DNA of 35,559 nt from Actinomycetes bacterium (GTDB taxonomy: Bacteria > Actinomycetota > Acidimicrobiia > Acidimicrobiales > Acidimicrobiaceae), in the NCBI GenBank assembly GCA_021826315.1, contig JAKAZZ010000024.1, forward strand, positions 1-35,559, given 5' to 3'. Each line of letters begins with the position of its first letter. Position 1 is the first letter of the stretch. Below, piece after piece: positions 23,484 through 32,402 of this stretch. A model generated the notes under the pieces. The model had not been told where the DNA came from, searched no databases, and saw nothing but the letters and a program-made list of their open reading frames with translations. The translations under genes and the position numbers were made by a program.

Positions 23484-23845
23484 CTGAATTATCCTATGGC
23501 AACTCACGTCTCAAAAGGGGCATATCGAACGACCGCTAGTTGCATAGTTCAACTCGTCGGGGAAAACAAAGCGGAGAGTCTCAACAGGAAGTAAATCACG
23601 GGAAATTGAAAAGGGGTGCCGCATAAGAACGAAAGATCCCTTCTCGCCACCGAAAAGTATCGGCGTAAAATTCGCAAAGAAACAACAAGATTCAATGTGC
23701 AACTCAATCGAACTACGGTACGCGGTCATGAGATGCTACCGTTGAAGTTACCCCCAGTCGGGAATCCTTCGGTCTCATTCTTGAAGTTGCACTGGGGCGA
23801 AGCGGCAGACGGCGAATCAGTTATCAATCGCTGATCAAACAGCGC
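23484..23845. other. Intergenic region without a convincing gene
   Basis: The 362 bases between the PLP enzyme and the DUF2469 gene hold no supported reading frame. CCCCAGT near 23753 and ACTGGGG near 23791 form a distant 7-bp inverted repeat, and TTGAAGTT occurs twice, each time just before one arm. No tRNA is seen. Confidence 0.5.
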
Positions 23846-24175
23846 TTAAATCTCGTCGAGGGTCTTGTCTTGATTGAGGTTGATTCCCTCTTTATGTGGC
23901 AGTTCTTCGATATTTACGTCTTTAAAGGTCTCAACCACTACTGATTCAACGAAACGCACGGGTCGGTACATATCCCAAACCCATGCATCGCGCAAAAGTA
24001 CACGAAGACGCATTGGCGTCGACCCACTGACCTCTTCGATCTTGACTTCGTTAGCCAGATAAAAGCGCCTGTCCGTCTCAACTACAAACCGAAACATGGA
24101 AAGTACTGCTCGATACTCCTGGTAGAGGGCAAGTTCTACCTCAGACTCGAACTTCTCGAGGTCTTCAGCACTCAT
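23846..24175 (-). CDS. DUF2469 family protein
   Basis: The 109-residue protein matches the DUF2469 family, known almost only from actinobacteria. Its usual opening MSAEDLEKFESE, the block YREYR-like LYQEYRAVLSMFRFVVET, RRFYLANEV and DAWVWDMYRPVRFV are all present. The function is unknown. ATG at 24175 fits the family start and has AAGGAAGG four bases upstream. In many actinobacteria lepB and rnhB lie between rplS and this gene; here they are absent and a strong terminator stands between the two. Confidence 0.92.
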   Translation of the reverse strand: MSAEDLEKFESEVELALYQEYRAVLSMFRFVVETDRRFYLANEVKIEEVSGSTPMRLRVLLRDAWVWDMYRPVRFVESVVVETFKDVNIEELPHKEGINLNQDKTLDEI

Positions 24176-24230
24176 TGGCCCTTCCTTTCTCGGCTCAATC
24201 GGGGCAACTTTCGAAAATGAGGTAACGAAA

Positions 24231-24268
24231 GAAAGGATGGACTCAGCCCTGGCCAAGTCCATCCTTTC
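24231..24268 (-). terminator. Rho-independent terminator after rplS
   Basis: GAAAGGATGGACT (24231-24243) pairs perfectly with AGTCCATCCTTTC (24256-24268): 13 bp with a 12-base loop. On the minus strand TTTCGTT follows. It lies just past the rplS stop and should separate rplS from the DUF2469 gene. Confidence 0.85.
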
Positions 24269-24303
24269 AGAGATTCAACTAATACAAATCTGTAGTCGAC
24301 GAA

Positions 24304-24651
24304 CTATCTGTCGCGCTTTTCCTTGATCTTAGCCGCCTTACCAACGCGATCACGAAGATAGAAGAGTTTGGCACGACGAACGTCACCGCGCGTAACTACT
24401 TCAATCTTGGCGATTATTGGCGAATGCAACGGGAAGGTACGCTCGACACCAACGCCGAAGCTTACCTTACGAACTGAGAATGTCTCTTGGAGGCCGCCAC
24501 CGCGCTTAGCGATAACGACACCTTGAAAGAGCTGAACTCGCTCACGGTTACCTTCAACGACTCGTACGTGTACCTTTACTGTGTCACCCTGGCTAAAAAA
24601 TGGGCGATCATCCTTCAGACTCTCTGAATCAATCAAATCGGTGAGCTTCAC
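24304..24651 (-). CDS. rplS: 50S ribosomal protein L19
   Basis: The 115-residue protein is bacterial L19, at the interface of the ribosomal subunits. [34 protein letters not shown] and the stretch from [15 protein letters not shown] to [19 protein letters not shown] are family signatures, read in parts. The length is normal. ATG is the start. It lies about 58 bases after trmD in the classical order rpsP-rimM-trmD-rplS and ends in a strong terminator. Confidence 0.98.
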   Translation of the reverse strand: MKLTDLIDSESLKDDRPFFSQGDTVKVHVRVVEGNRERVQLFQGVVIAKRGGGLQETFSVRKVSFGVGVERTFPLHSPIIAKIEVVTRGDVRRAKLFYLRDRVGKAAKIKEKRDR

Positions 24652-24709
24652 TGCAACTCCTGACTAAATTAGCGCCTCTACAGCATAATGGGCTAATACA
24701 TTTTCCGTG

Positions 24710-25468
24710 TTACCAACCTCGAACCGCTTCATTCTTTTCAAGAAGATCCGGTCGGAGACGCGAAGTTCTGTCGATGGAGACGTCCCTCCTCCACTTTGCG
24801 ATTTTTCCGTGGTCACCACTTAGGAGGACCTCCGGTACCCCAAGGTCTCGAAACATCGCTGGCTTAGTGTACTGTGGGGCTTCTAAAAGTGGAGTCGAAA
24901 AGCTCTCCTCATAGGCCGAAAGGGAATTTCCAAGAACTCCATCGACTAGGCGTGCCGTAGCTTCGATAACCGCCAATGCTGCCAACTCACCACCAGCTAG
25001 AACGAAATCACCAAGTGAAATCGCGCCATCAACGAGGTGATCCTCTACGCGTGCATCCACACCTTCATAACGACCACATAAAAGCGAGAACGACCCGAGA
25101 TCACGTAACTCCTGTGCGAATCCTTGATCGAGTCTTCTGCCCCAGGGAGCGAGCAAAAAGAGGGGGCGCGCTATGTTAGAGGACTCCACCGCGTCAAATA
25201 TTGGTTCAGCCATCATAACCATTCCGGCTCCGCCGCCATAAGGAGTATCATCAACACTCCTATGTCTATCTTTGGCGAAGTCACGAATGTCAATAGTTCG
25301 AATAGTCAAATATCCGCCTGACCGCGCTCGCCCTAAGATCGATTCGCTCGCATAACCTTCGATTAGATTTGGGAATAGAGTTAGAACATCAACACTAAGG
25401 CCGATATCCTTATTTGTATCCTTGATATCAGCCTTCGATGAATCACCGACACCTTCAAAACTATTCAT
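24710..25468 (-). CDS. trmD: tRNA (guanine-N1)-methyltransferase
   Basis: TrmD methylates G37 of tRNAs next to the anticodon with S-adenosylmethionine, which prevents frameshifts. VDVLTLFPNLIEGY, DDTPYGGGAGMVMM, LLCGRYEGVDARVEDHLVD, SLGDFVLAGGE and APQYTKP are the conserved knot-fold motifs. The protein has about 22 extra residues before the usual start. No start codon lies near the normal position and GAGGG stands eight bases before the ATG at 25468, so the extension seems real. The start overlaps the end of rimM by eight bases, a sign of coupled translation. Confidence 0.97.
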   Translation of the reverse strand: MNSFEGVGDSSKADIKDTNKDIGLSVDVLTLFPNLIEGYASESILGRARSGGYLTIRTIDIRDFAKDRHRSVDDTPYGGGAGMVMMAEPIFDAVESSNIARPLFLLAPWGRRLDQGFAQELRDLGSFSLLCGRYEGVDARVEDHLVDGAISLGDFVLAGGELAALAVIEATARLVDGVLGNSLSAYEESFSTPLLEAPQYTKPAMFRDLGVPEVLLSGDHGKIAKWRRDVSIDRTSRLRPDLLEKNEAVRGW

Positions 25469-25940
25469 CGAAGAGACCCTCTGGAACCTCTACAAATACA
25501 GTTTTAGACTCTGAATCCACCCTGCTAACAAAGGTAAGGGGAACCAAAAAACCGGAAGATAGCTCAAGAAGGTCACTAGCAGGGTTCGCTAGTACGCCTT
25601 CCACTGAACCCCGCTCAGTGCCGCCTTGATCAACGACACTACAGCCGATCATCTCGTGGATCCAAAGTTCGTCATCATCGTCGATCGGAGGAGCAAACAT
25701 CGTCGTTCCGGAGAGAGTCTCGGCTTGGTTCCTATCTGTTATACCATCAAAGCCAAAGACATAGCGATCGTGCAGCTCCTTAACTGAATTGATCACCATC
25801 TCTTTACCATCAACGAAGACAGTAGCGCCTTTTCTTCTCCGCTCTTCGCGATTAGAAGTCAATGAAACTGCAACTTCCCCTCGAATTCCATGTGCCTTAT
25901 GAATCCGCCCGACCTCTAAGAAACCATCTTCAACTGTCAT
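25461..25940 (-). CDS. rimM: 16S rRNA processing protein RimM
   Basis: RimM helps mature the 30S subunit by binding S19. GRIHKAHGIRGEVAV is the standard N-terminal motif, and DELWIHEMIGCSVVD with VPLTFVSRVD and KTVFVEVPEGLFD form the PRC-barrel end. The length of 159 residues is slightly short but complete. ATG at 25940 is preferred over a GTG two codons upstream because GGAG then has a proper spacing. It is the first gene after the hairpin at 26116-26141, so rimM-trmD-rplS may have its own promoter in the 170 bases before it. Confidence 0.95.
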   Translation of the reverse strand: MTVEDGFLEVGRIHKAHGIRGEVAVSLTSNREERRRKGATVFVDGKEMVINSVKELHDRYVFGFDGITDRNQAETLSGTTMFAPPIDDDDELWIHEMIGCSVVDQGGTERGSVEGVLANPASDLLELSSGFLVPLTFVSRVDSESKTVFVEVPEGLFDE

Positions 25941-26115
25941 ACTCACTCCATCTCTCGGATGTCAAAACAAAAGTACACACCGGTAGATCCTCCATAACGA
26001 AGGCATCTCCACAAAATAATATTCAACACCTGAAAATCATCTCCAAGCACCCACCAAGAGCGACTAAGCCCACTAAGAGTCCCGAATACACATCGAAACG
26101 GGTGTTAAATAAATA

Positions 26116-26141
26116 TGGGCTATGCGATGATGCATAGCCCA
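26116..26141 (-). terminator. Terminator between khpA and rimM
   Basis: TGGGCTATGC (26116-26125) pairs perfectly with GCATAGCCCA (26132-26141), 10 bp with a 6-base loop. On the minus strand ATATTTATTT follows, a T-rich tail. It lies 35 bases after the khpA stop and would end the rpsP-khpA transcript, fully or in part. Confidence 0.75.
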
Positions 26142-26175
26142 ATCAATCTAAAAAGCACTGGTCTAAATGAAACGC

Positions 26176-26457
26176 CTACTCGACTTCGGCAATCTCTACT
26201 TGAGCATCTACACCATCTTTTGCTGCCGCTGCGCGCACTACAGCACGGATTGCTCCTGCGATCTTGCCATGGCGACCAATTACTCGCCCCATATCGCCCT
26301 TATCGACGGTCAGGATCAACTTCACCTTGTTGTCTTCACCTTCTGCAACGGCAACTGAAACCGCATCAGAATTTTGGGACAGTGAAGTGCCGATATAGTG
26401 CAACACTTGCTGGGCGGTTGGGGCTAGCGATGCTACGCTCTCATTTGCCTCAGTCAC
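26176..26457 (-). CDS. khpA: KH-domain RNA-binding protein
   Basis: The 93-residue protein is a KhpA-type single KH domain. GRVIGRHGKIAGAIRAVVRAAA holds the RNA-binding GxxG loop (GRHG) and is read here in parts; the N-terminus is variable. KhpA proteins bind many RNAs and influence cell division and wall synthesis in Gram-positive bacteria. GTG is the start, three bases after the rpsP stop and without a clear ribosome binding site, so its translation is likely coupled to rpsP. This position between rpsP and rimM is usual. Confidence 0.95.
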   Translation of the reverse strand: MTEANESVASLAPTAQQVLHYIGTSLSQNSDAVSVAVAEGEDNKVKLILTVDKGDMGRVIGRHGKIAGAIRAVVRAAAAKDGVDAQVEIAEVE

Positions 26458-26460
26458 GGG

Positions 26461-26748
26461 CTACTCTGCGCTTTCTTGAAGCTTGGCGTTCAAGTCAATG
26501 AGCTTCCGGACTCTTTCAGTTGGCTGAGCACCGTTGTCTAGCCACTTTTGGATCTTTACAGCATCGAGTTTGAACTGTGCCGCTGCGCCGTTATTTGCGG
26601 CTTCAATGCTTGCGGAAACAACTGGGTTGTAGGTTCCGAGAACCTCGATGAAACGACCATCACGTGGGGAAGCAGCGTCAGCCGCAACAATGCGATACGT
26701 CGGCCTCTTCTTTTTACCCATTCTTACCAATCGAAGCTTAACTGCCAC
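26461..26748 (-). CDS. rpsP: 30S ribosomal protein S16
   Basis: The 95-residue protein is S16. [32 protein letters not shown] and the C-terminal [15 protein letters not shown] are diagnostic. GTG is the start, with AGGAG five bases upstream. It lies about 105 bases after ffh on the same strand. Confidence 0.98.
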   Translation of the reverse strand: MAVKLRLVRMGKKKRPTYRIVAADAASPRDGRFIEVLGTYNPVVSASIEAANNGAAAQFKLDAVKIQKWLDNGAQPTERVRKLIDLNAKLQESAE

Positions 26749-26854
26749 GCGAACTCCTAAAACCTATCCTGGTCGAAAATCAGACTGTATATCGATCCCA
26801 GGTCACATAAATTACAGCCCTTAGATTCTACTTGGTCAAACAAGAAGTTCAGCC

Positions 26855-28195
26855 TCAGCGCTTATTTCGCTTCTTCTTGTTCGACGCCGCACTCTTTCTA
26901 GTGGCACTCGGAGCGCCAACACCTAACTGACGCATCATCTTTTGCATATCTTTAAATTGCTTCAAAAGATTACTTACCGCAACAGCCGTGGTTCCCGAAC
27001 CCGCTGCGATTCTCTGTCGCCGTGCGGCATCAATCAGAGAGGGATCCCTTCGCTCAGCCCGGGTCATAGATGAAATGATCGCTTCAACCCTCCCGAGTTC
27101 ACGGTCGTCAATATCTACGTTCTTCAACTCCTTCGGAACTCCGGGGAGCATAGAGAGAACGCCCTTCAATGGACCCATCTTCTTGACTTGGGCCATCTGC
27201 TCCATGAAGTCTTCCAAGTCAAACTTTCCCTGTTGAAGCTTCTTTGCTCCCCTCTCAGCGACTTCACGGTCAATCGACTTTTCCGCCTTCTCAATTAGGG
27301 TCAGTACGTCACCCATTCCGAGAATTCGATTAGCCATCCGGTCGGGATAGAAGGCATCAAAGTCTTCTATCTTCTCACCTACTGAAGCAAAGGCGATCTT
27401 CTTTCCCGTTACTTCTACGACCGAAAGAGCGGCTCCACCACGTGCATCGCCATCTAGCTTTGTCAAGATATTGGCTGATAATTTGATACGGTCGGCGAAT
27501 GCTCTAGCGGTGTTTACCGCATCCTGACCAATCATTGCGTCGATAACTAAGAAGCTGTAGTGCGGTCTTATCGCCCCTTCAATTTGGGCGACTTCATTCA
27601 TCAACGCTTCATCGATGGCAAGACGTCCCGCAGTGTCGACGATAAGGACGTCTCTACCGATACTCTTGGCCTTAGCCAATGCATTATTGGCGACTTCAAG
27701 GGGGGTACTTGCCTCTGAGTAGAAGTCCACCTTTGCCGATTCAGCCAAAATGCGTAACTGCTCTACGGCCGCTGGTCGCGCTAAGTCTGCACCAACGAGC
27801 ATTGGGTGGCGTCCCTGCTTCCGCAGGTGGAGGGCCAACTTTGCGGCAGTGGTCGTCTTGCCAGAGCCTTGAAGACCAACGAGCATAATTACCGTAGGCG
27901 GAGTAGAGGCAAATGTTAGACGGAATTGATCGCCACCAAGGATTCGAACCAACTCATCATTGACCATCTTTACAATCTGTTGAGCTGGGGTCAAGACTCT
28001 GGAAGACGACGATTCGATCGCTCCTTCGCGAATCCGATCAACAAATCCTTTGACAACCTCCAAGTTGACGTCGGCCTCGAGAAGGGCTAAGCGGATCTCT
28101 TTCAGTGCAGCCTCAATATCGGCAACTGAAAGCCTTCCTTTACGACGCAGCTTTCCTACTACGGTCTCAAGTCTTCCAGAAAGATTGTCAAACAC
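26855..28195 (-). CDS. ffh: Signal recognition particle protein Ffh
   Basis: Ffh is the GTPase of the signal recognition particle that brings nascent membrane proteins to the translocon. It has the N domain, then the G domain with GLQGSGKTTTAAKLA, DTAGR and TKLDGDARGG, and the methionine-rich M domain with GMGDVLTLIEKAE and MPG-type LSMLPGVPKEL, ending in a basic tail. The length of 446 residues is normal. GTG is the start, with GGGAG seven bases upstream. It heads the ribosomal-protein cluster, as in many Gram-positive bacteria. Confidence 0.98.
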   Translation of the reverse strand: MFDNLSGRLETVVGKLRRKGRLSVADIEAALKEIRLALLEADVNLEVVKGFVDRIREGAIESSSSRVLTPAQQIVKMVNDELVRILGGDQFRLTFASTPPTVIMLVGLQGSGKTTTAAKLALHLRKQGRHPMLVGADLARPAAVEQLRILAESAKVDFYSEASTPLEVANNALAKAKSIGRDVLIVDTAGRLAIDEALMNEVAQIEGAIRPHYSFLVIDAMIGQDAVNTARAFADRIKLSANILTKLDGDARGGAALSVVEVTGKKIAFASVGEKIEDFDAFYPDRMANRILGMGDVLTLIEKAEKSIDREVAERGAKKLQQGKFDLEDFMEQMAQVKKMGPLKGVLSMLPGVPKELKNVDIDDRELGRVEAIISSMTRAERRDPSLIDAARRQRIAAGSGTTAVAVSNLLKQFKDMQKMMRQLGVGAPSATRKSAASNKKKRNKR

Positions 28196-28365
28196 AGATT
28201 GGCTCCCAAATGTACGGTGGTCGTCCTAAAAATGAGTTAGAACAGCACCTTACAGAATAAACCTAAGTTCTACATAACTTTTCACCTTCGCCCTCTCTGC
28301 AAAAAATGCAAGATAGTAAAACTTCAAAATATCCATAACGACCACACTCAGGTAGCCTTTAATCC

Positions 28366-29091
28366 ATGAATGGCGATAGTAAAGTAACAGTTTCCGCGAC
28401 GACAAAGGCAGACCGGCAAGAAAGTGAGATACCCCCGCATAACTTTCTCAGGGAGTACCTCGGCGAGTGGATCGAAGGAACCGACGCCATCTCGATCGTC
28501 GCTAGTCCTCTCCGCGACCAAAAGGGGTGGGATGGAAGCATCAGACCGGTGGTAGGCGTAATCGATCAAAATGGAGCTGGAGTTCTCTCGCTGTCGCCAT
28601 ATCTCGCCGAAAAGGTTACCAGCCAGATAGGTCGAAGCACCATTTTGAAGGATGAAATACCGCTAGTAGCGTCCATCCTTGGTGCGCGAGAGTTCTTCGG
28701 TGTATTCAGGTGGAGTACGCAGATCGCAACCTTCGAAGACATCGGAGAGTGGATCGACGCCGATCACCCGATCGTACCCGAGTGGCTCAAGCCATTTGGT
28801 CATAGAGTTCTAATGGCGTTCGATGAAGATAAGAGTTACATCGGAGGCGTCGGGATCAAGCACCACCTTGAATTTGGTCGCGAGATTGCGGTGGTTGTCG
28901 AAGAGCGAGCCGCCGGTCGGCAAATCGCAAGACGCCTGGTTTCAAAGGCAGCACATGAAATTCTCAACGAAGGAAATGTACCGATATACCTCCACGCTGA
29001 GGCAAATGTAGCTTCTGCCAAGGTGGCCGAGGCAGTCGGCTTCAAAGACGTTGGGTGGAAGATCATCGGAATGGTCTTCGATGGTGCATAA
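28366..29091 (+). CDS. GNAT-like (FR47-type) acetyltransferase domain protein
   Basis: The 241-residue protein has an unrecognised N-terminal half and a C-terminal half that looks like a GNAT acetyltransferase of the FR47 type. IAVVVEERAAGRQIARRLVSKAA resembles the acetyl-CoA loop (RxxGxxxA), and IYLHAEANVASAKVAEAVGFKDVGW is the typical end of the fold; both are read in parts. The substrate is unknown. The start ATG is the only good one but has no strong ribosome binding site. The gene is divergent from ffh and followed by the helicase gene after 167 bases. Confidence 0.78.
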   Translation: MNGDSKVTVSATTKADRQESEIPPHNFLREYLGEWIEGTDAISIVASPLRDQKGWDGSIRPVVGVIDQNGAGVLSLSPYLAEKVTSQIGRSTILKDEIPLVASILGAREFFGVFRWSTQIATFEDIGEWIDADHPIVPEWLKPFGHRVLMAFDEDKSYIGGVGIKHHLEFGREIAVVVEERAAGRQIARRLVSKAAHEILNEGNVPIYLHAEANVASAKVAEAVGFKDVGWKIIGMVFDGA

Positions 29092-29258
29092 GCAACCGCA
29101 AAAAATTCAAGGACGCAAAGTGGAGGCTCTAGAGTAGCTCTCTGTCGCCTTTGAACGCCCGTCGCAAAGAACGTCGACAGGATTTGGCCCGGAGCCATAG
29201 ATACTATTTCTTGCAACGGCACTAATGCTAAGAATCGGATAGAAAGTAACCTGTAGGA

Positions 29259-30809
29259 ATGCTGCAAGAAGAGGCCTTTAGCCGTCTAATCCATCGTGAC
29301 TCGGTATTCCTAACCGGTGCTCCAGGTTCCGGAAAGAGCTTTTTGCTACGACGTTTCACAAACCACCTGAAGGTCGAAGAGACTCCCTTCTCGGTCACGG
29401 CATCCACTGGTATAGCGGCTACTCAAATAGGCGGAGTAACGCTAGCCTCCTTCGCCGGGATCGGCATTTCCGATTCTCTAACCAAACGAGATTTAGACCA
29501 AATTGCCGCCCGCGAGACGATTCAGAGACGCTTCAACAACATTGAAGTCCTCATAATCGACGAGGTTTCAATGCTGAGCTCCAACACACTCGATTACGTC
29601 GACCACATAGCTAAAGCAACTCGAGGCGAAGACCTTCCATTTGGAGGAGTTCAAATGGTACTGGTAGGCGACATGTTCCAACTGCCACCAGTTACCAAGG
29701 AGAAGATCGATGTTCCCTTCGCCTTCAAATCAGCAGCATGGAGAGATTTAGACCCGATCATCTGCTATCTCGACGAGCAACACCGACAAGATGACGGACC
29801 GCTTAGTCGCATGCTGATAGAGATGCGGAGCGGAGAGCTTTCACCGCAAGCTCATGAAGCGATCTCGGCACGAATGTCGATGATACCACCTCCTGACACG
29901 CCCGCACTTTATGCGCACAACGTAGATGTCGACGCCGAGAATTCAAGCCGCCTTGGTTCGATCAAAGGTAAGTCGTGGACTTCAACCATGAAAAGCAGTG
30001 GCGAATCTAACCAGGTTTCAGCATTAATAAGGGGTCTTCTCTCCCCCGAAATCCTGGAGCTAAAGGTTGGAGCCAAAGTGATGTTTACCGTTAATGATCC
30101 AGGGCGACAATTCGTAAATGGATCTTTGGCCACCGTGGTCTCACTCGAGGGTGAAAATCCAGTTGTCACCCTCGATACCGACGGACGGCAGCTCACGGTA
30201 AACAAGTTCAGTTGGGTAGTTGAAGTTGACGGCGAAGTTGTAGCGACGGCTCAACAGTACCCGCTTCGCCTCGCATGGGCTATGACGATTCACAAATCGC
30301 AGGGAATGACCCTGGATCGCGCACATATCGATCTTGGTAGAACATTCACTCCAGGGATGGGATACGTCGCACTCTCGCGCCTCCGAACCATCGAAGGGCT
30401 CTTCCTGCGCGGACTAAACAAGATGGCCCTCCGCCTCAACAACGAAATCTTCGACTTTGATGCAGCGATACAACGACGATCGAAGATCCAACAGGACAAC
30501 TACATCTACGGCGACACCTTCTACGAAAACACAAAGTATGAGCTACCGGCGCCCGGCCCTCACTATACCTCCGTAAAGGAGGCAATTGCCGAGCTACGAC
30601 GGTCGATCTCCAAGCGAGAAGACATCCCCGCAAATCTCGTACTTTCAGAGGACCACATCGATGCACTTTCAAAGCTACTGCCTAGGAGTACTTCCGAACT
30701 GGTGAAGATCTCAAACCTCGGAAGCCGACGAATCGAAAGGTACGGAGAGGCAATAGTTGTCACCATCGCAAACGAGGTAGAGAGGCCAGTCCAGGACTTC
30801 TTGTTTTGA
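29259..30809 (+). CDS. Pif1-like DNA helicase with C-terminal HRDC-like domain
   Basis: The 516-residue protein is a superfamily 1B helicase. The Walker A motif is GAPGSGKS (residues 20-27), followed by the motif Ia-like TASTGIAATQIGG. Walker B is IDEVSM, then VGDMFQLPPV and the arginine-containing LDEQHRQ. HKSQGMTLDRAHIDLG and GYVALSR are the late helicase motifs. The last 70 residues, LSEDHIDALSKLLPRSTSELVKISNLG, resemble an HRDC/RQC-tail nucleic-acid-binding domain. Pif1 proteins unwind DNA, including G-quadruplexes and RNA-DNA hybrids. ATG is the start, with AGGA directly before it. No repair operon surrounds it. Confidence 0.9.
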   Translation: MLQEEAFSRLIHRDSVFLTGAPGSGKSFLLRRFTNHLKVEETPFSVTASTGIAATQIGGVTLASFAGIGISDSLTKRDLDQIAARETIQRRFNNIEVLIIDEVSMLSSNTLDYVDHIAKATRGEDLPFGGVQMVLVGDMFQLPPVTKEKIDVPFAFKSAAWRDLDPIICYLDEQHRQDDGPLSRMLIEMRSGELSPQAHEAISARMSMIPPPDTPALYAHNVDVDAENSSRLGSIKGKSWTSTMKSSGESNQVSALIRGLLSPEILELKVGAKVMFTVNDPGRQFVNGSLATVVSLEGENPVVTLDTDGRQLTVNKFSWVVEVDGEVVATAQQYPLRLAWAMTIHKSQGMTLDRAHIDLGRTFTPGMGYVALSRLRTIEGLFLRGLNKMALRLNNEIFDFDAAIQRRSKIQQDNYIYGDTFYENTKYELPAPGPHYTSVKEAIAELRRSISKREDIPANLVLSEDHIDALSKLLPRSTSELVKISNLGSRRIERYGEAIVVTIANEVERPVQDFLF

Positions 30810-30931
30810 ACTTACATCGGTTACGGGACTATGAAACATTCCTAATTGCCTCAAGGGGTGTAATTTTATCTTGACGCACCGCACTATCGATGTCAAGATT
30901 ATTGGCCAATGATGCTCTAAATGAGGGGTCG

Positions 30932-32041
30932 ATGACGGCACCAAAGTTACTAATTGGCACTAAAAAAGGTGGCTTCATCGCTACTTGGAACGAAGAAGCA
31001 TTTAGATACGACCTATCAGAACCCTTATTTTCTGGATGGGAGATCTATCACTTCAAAGCATCCGCTGTAGATCCCAAGCTGATCTACGCCTCTCAAAGCA
31101 ACCTTTGGTTTGGACAGACCATCCTTAGATCTATCGACGGAGGTGTTACCTTCGAAGCAGTCTCGAATGCATTTTCATACGACGGTGGCAACCAAACCCA
31201 TCTCACTTTCGATGGCACCGAAGTGCCTTGGAGCTTCAGGAGAATCTGGACGATCGAACCATCGATCTTCGATCGAGATGTCATCTATGCCGGGGCCGAA
31301 GATGCGGCTCTATTCGTCTCTTACGATATGGGGGAGAACTGGTTAGAACTCGACTCGCTAAGAAACCATGGTACGAGTAGGTCTTGGCAGCCTGGTGCCG
31401 GCGGAATGGCTCTTCATACAATCGTTCAGGACCCCAGCGATAGGAGTCGACTATACGTTGCAATTAGTGCTGCCGGTGCCTTCAGAAGTGCCGATTCGGG
31501 AGCATCATGGACCCCGATAAATCGCGGCCTCAGGGCCGACTATCTACCCGACGAAGACGTCGAAGTTGGCCACTGCGTCCATCGCATCGCCATGAGCACC
31601 TCCAACAGATCAAAGCTTTACATGCAAAAACACTGGGATGTCCTTGCAACCGACGATGCAGGTGATCATTGGCGAGAGATCTCCAACAATCTTCCAAGCG
31701 ACTTTGGATTTGTAGTTGGGGTACTCGATCATCCGTACGAAGCTCCCGTAGTCATTCCAATCAAGAGCGACTACGAGCACTTTCCCCCCGATGGACAGCT
31801 CAGAGTATTTAAATTAGAACCAGATGGAGAGTGGAAGAGCATATCAGAGGGCCTTCCTCAAAAGGACTTCTACGGAAATGTACTCCGCGGGGCTCTATCT
31901 GTTGACCGGTCTACCGGCCAAGGCCTTTACTTTGGAACAACAACGGGAGAGGTCTATGGCAGCTCAAACGGAGGAGAGAGTTGGTCACAAGTAGCCTCTT
32001 CCCTTCCCTCAGTCCTATCAGTAGAAGTAATAGCCGTATAG
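30932..32041 (+). CDS. BNR/Vps10-type beta-propeller protein (WD40/YVTN-like)
   Basis: The 369-residue protein is made of propeller repeats with Asp-box motifs: SIDGGVTFE, SYDMGENWLEL, SADSGASWTPI, TDDAGDHWREI and SSNGGESWSQV, spaced along the chain. There is no signal peptide, so it is cytoplasmic. No sialidase catalytic residues stand out, and the substrate is unknown. ATG at 30932 is chosen because GAGGGG lies five bases before it; the frame is open 14 codons upstream. A MoaD/ThiS-like gene follows after 14 bases. Similar pairs are common in actinobacterial genomes, which suggests a functional link with sulfur transfer or protein tagging (inference). Confidence 0.85.
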   Translation: MTAPKLLIGTKKGGFIATWNEEAFRYDLSEPLFSGWEIYHFKASAVDPKLIYASQSNLWFGQTILRSIDGGVTFEAVSNAFSYDGGNQTHLTFDGTEVPWSFRRIWTIEPSIFDRDVIYAGAEDAALFVSYDMGENWLELDSLRNHGTSRSWQPGAGGMALHTIVQDPSDRSRLYVAISAAGAFRSADSGASWTPINRGLRADYLPDEDVEVGHCVHRIAMSTSNRSKLYMQKHWDVLATDDAGDHWREISNNLPSDFGFVVGVLDHPYEAPVVIPIKSDYEHFPPDGQLRVFKLEPDGEWKSISEGLPQKDFYGNVLRGALSVDRSTGQGLYFGTTTGEVYGSSNGGESWSQVASSLPSVLSVEVIAV

Positions 32042-32055
32042 GGATATTTGCGTTT

Positions 32056-32349
32056 ATGGCGATAGTAAGACTTCCAGTACAACTTATGAAGTATGCTTCA
32101 ATCCCCCATGACACCGTTCTGCAATTCGAAGCGGAATCGCTGAGCGACTTATACGATCGACTCGAACTTGCCTACCCACAACTTCGAGGCACGCTCCGGG
32201 ATCCATCCACCAAGACAAGGCGAGCGTACATTCGAATCTTTGCCCAACGAGAAGATCTCTCGGACACTGATCCGAATGAGATGCTTTCTCCTGAGTTATC
32301 AACGGGCGCCGAGATCATTCACTTCGTTACCGCCATTTCTGGAGGTTAG
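32056..32349 (+). CDS. MoaD/ThiS-like ubiquitin-fold sulfur carrier
   Basis: The 97-residue protein has the beta-grasp size and pattern of MoaD/ThiS and ends exactly in Gly-Gly (ISGG), the tail that is adenylated and thiocarboxylated by an E1-like enzyme. VRLPVQLMKYA, LYDRLELAYPQLRG and the final GAEIIHFVTAISGG fit the family. No E1-like, moaE, thiG or molybdopterin gene is nearby, so its role as cofactor sulfur donor or protein modifier is open. The ATG at 32056 has only a weak ribosome binding site (AGGGAT); the gene follows the propeller gene closely and is probably coupled to it. Confidence 0.87.
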   Translation: MAIVRLPVQLMKYASIPHDTVLQFEAESLSDLYDRLELAYPQLRGTLRDPSTKTRRAYIRIFAQREDLSDTDPNEMLSPELSTGAEIIHFVTAISGG

Positions 32350-32402
32350 CTCGTCCGAGCGAGGATATTACTACTTCTCGTTCTATCGTGCATAATCGGA
32401 AT

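Noticed and set aside
23511..23729. Minus-strand 72-codon frame upstream of the PLP enzyme
   Set aside because: The composition is unlike real proteins of the window and no ribosome binding site precedes it.
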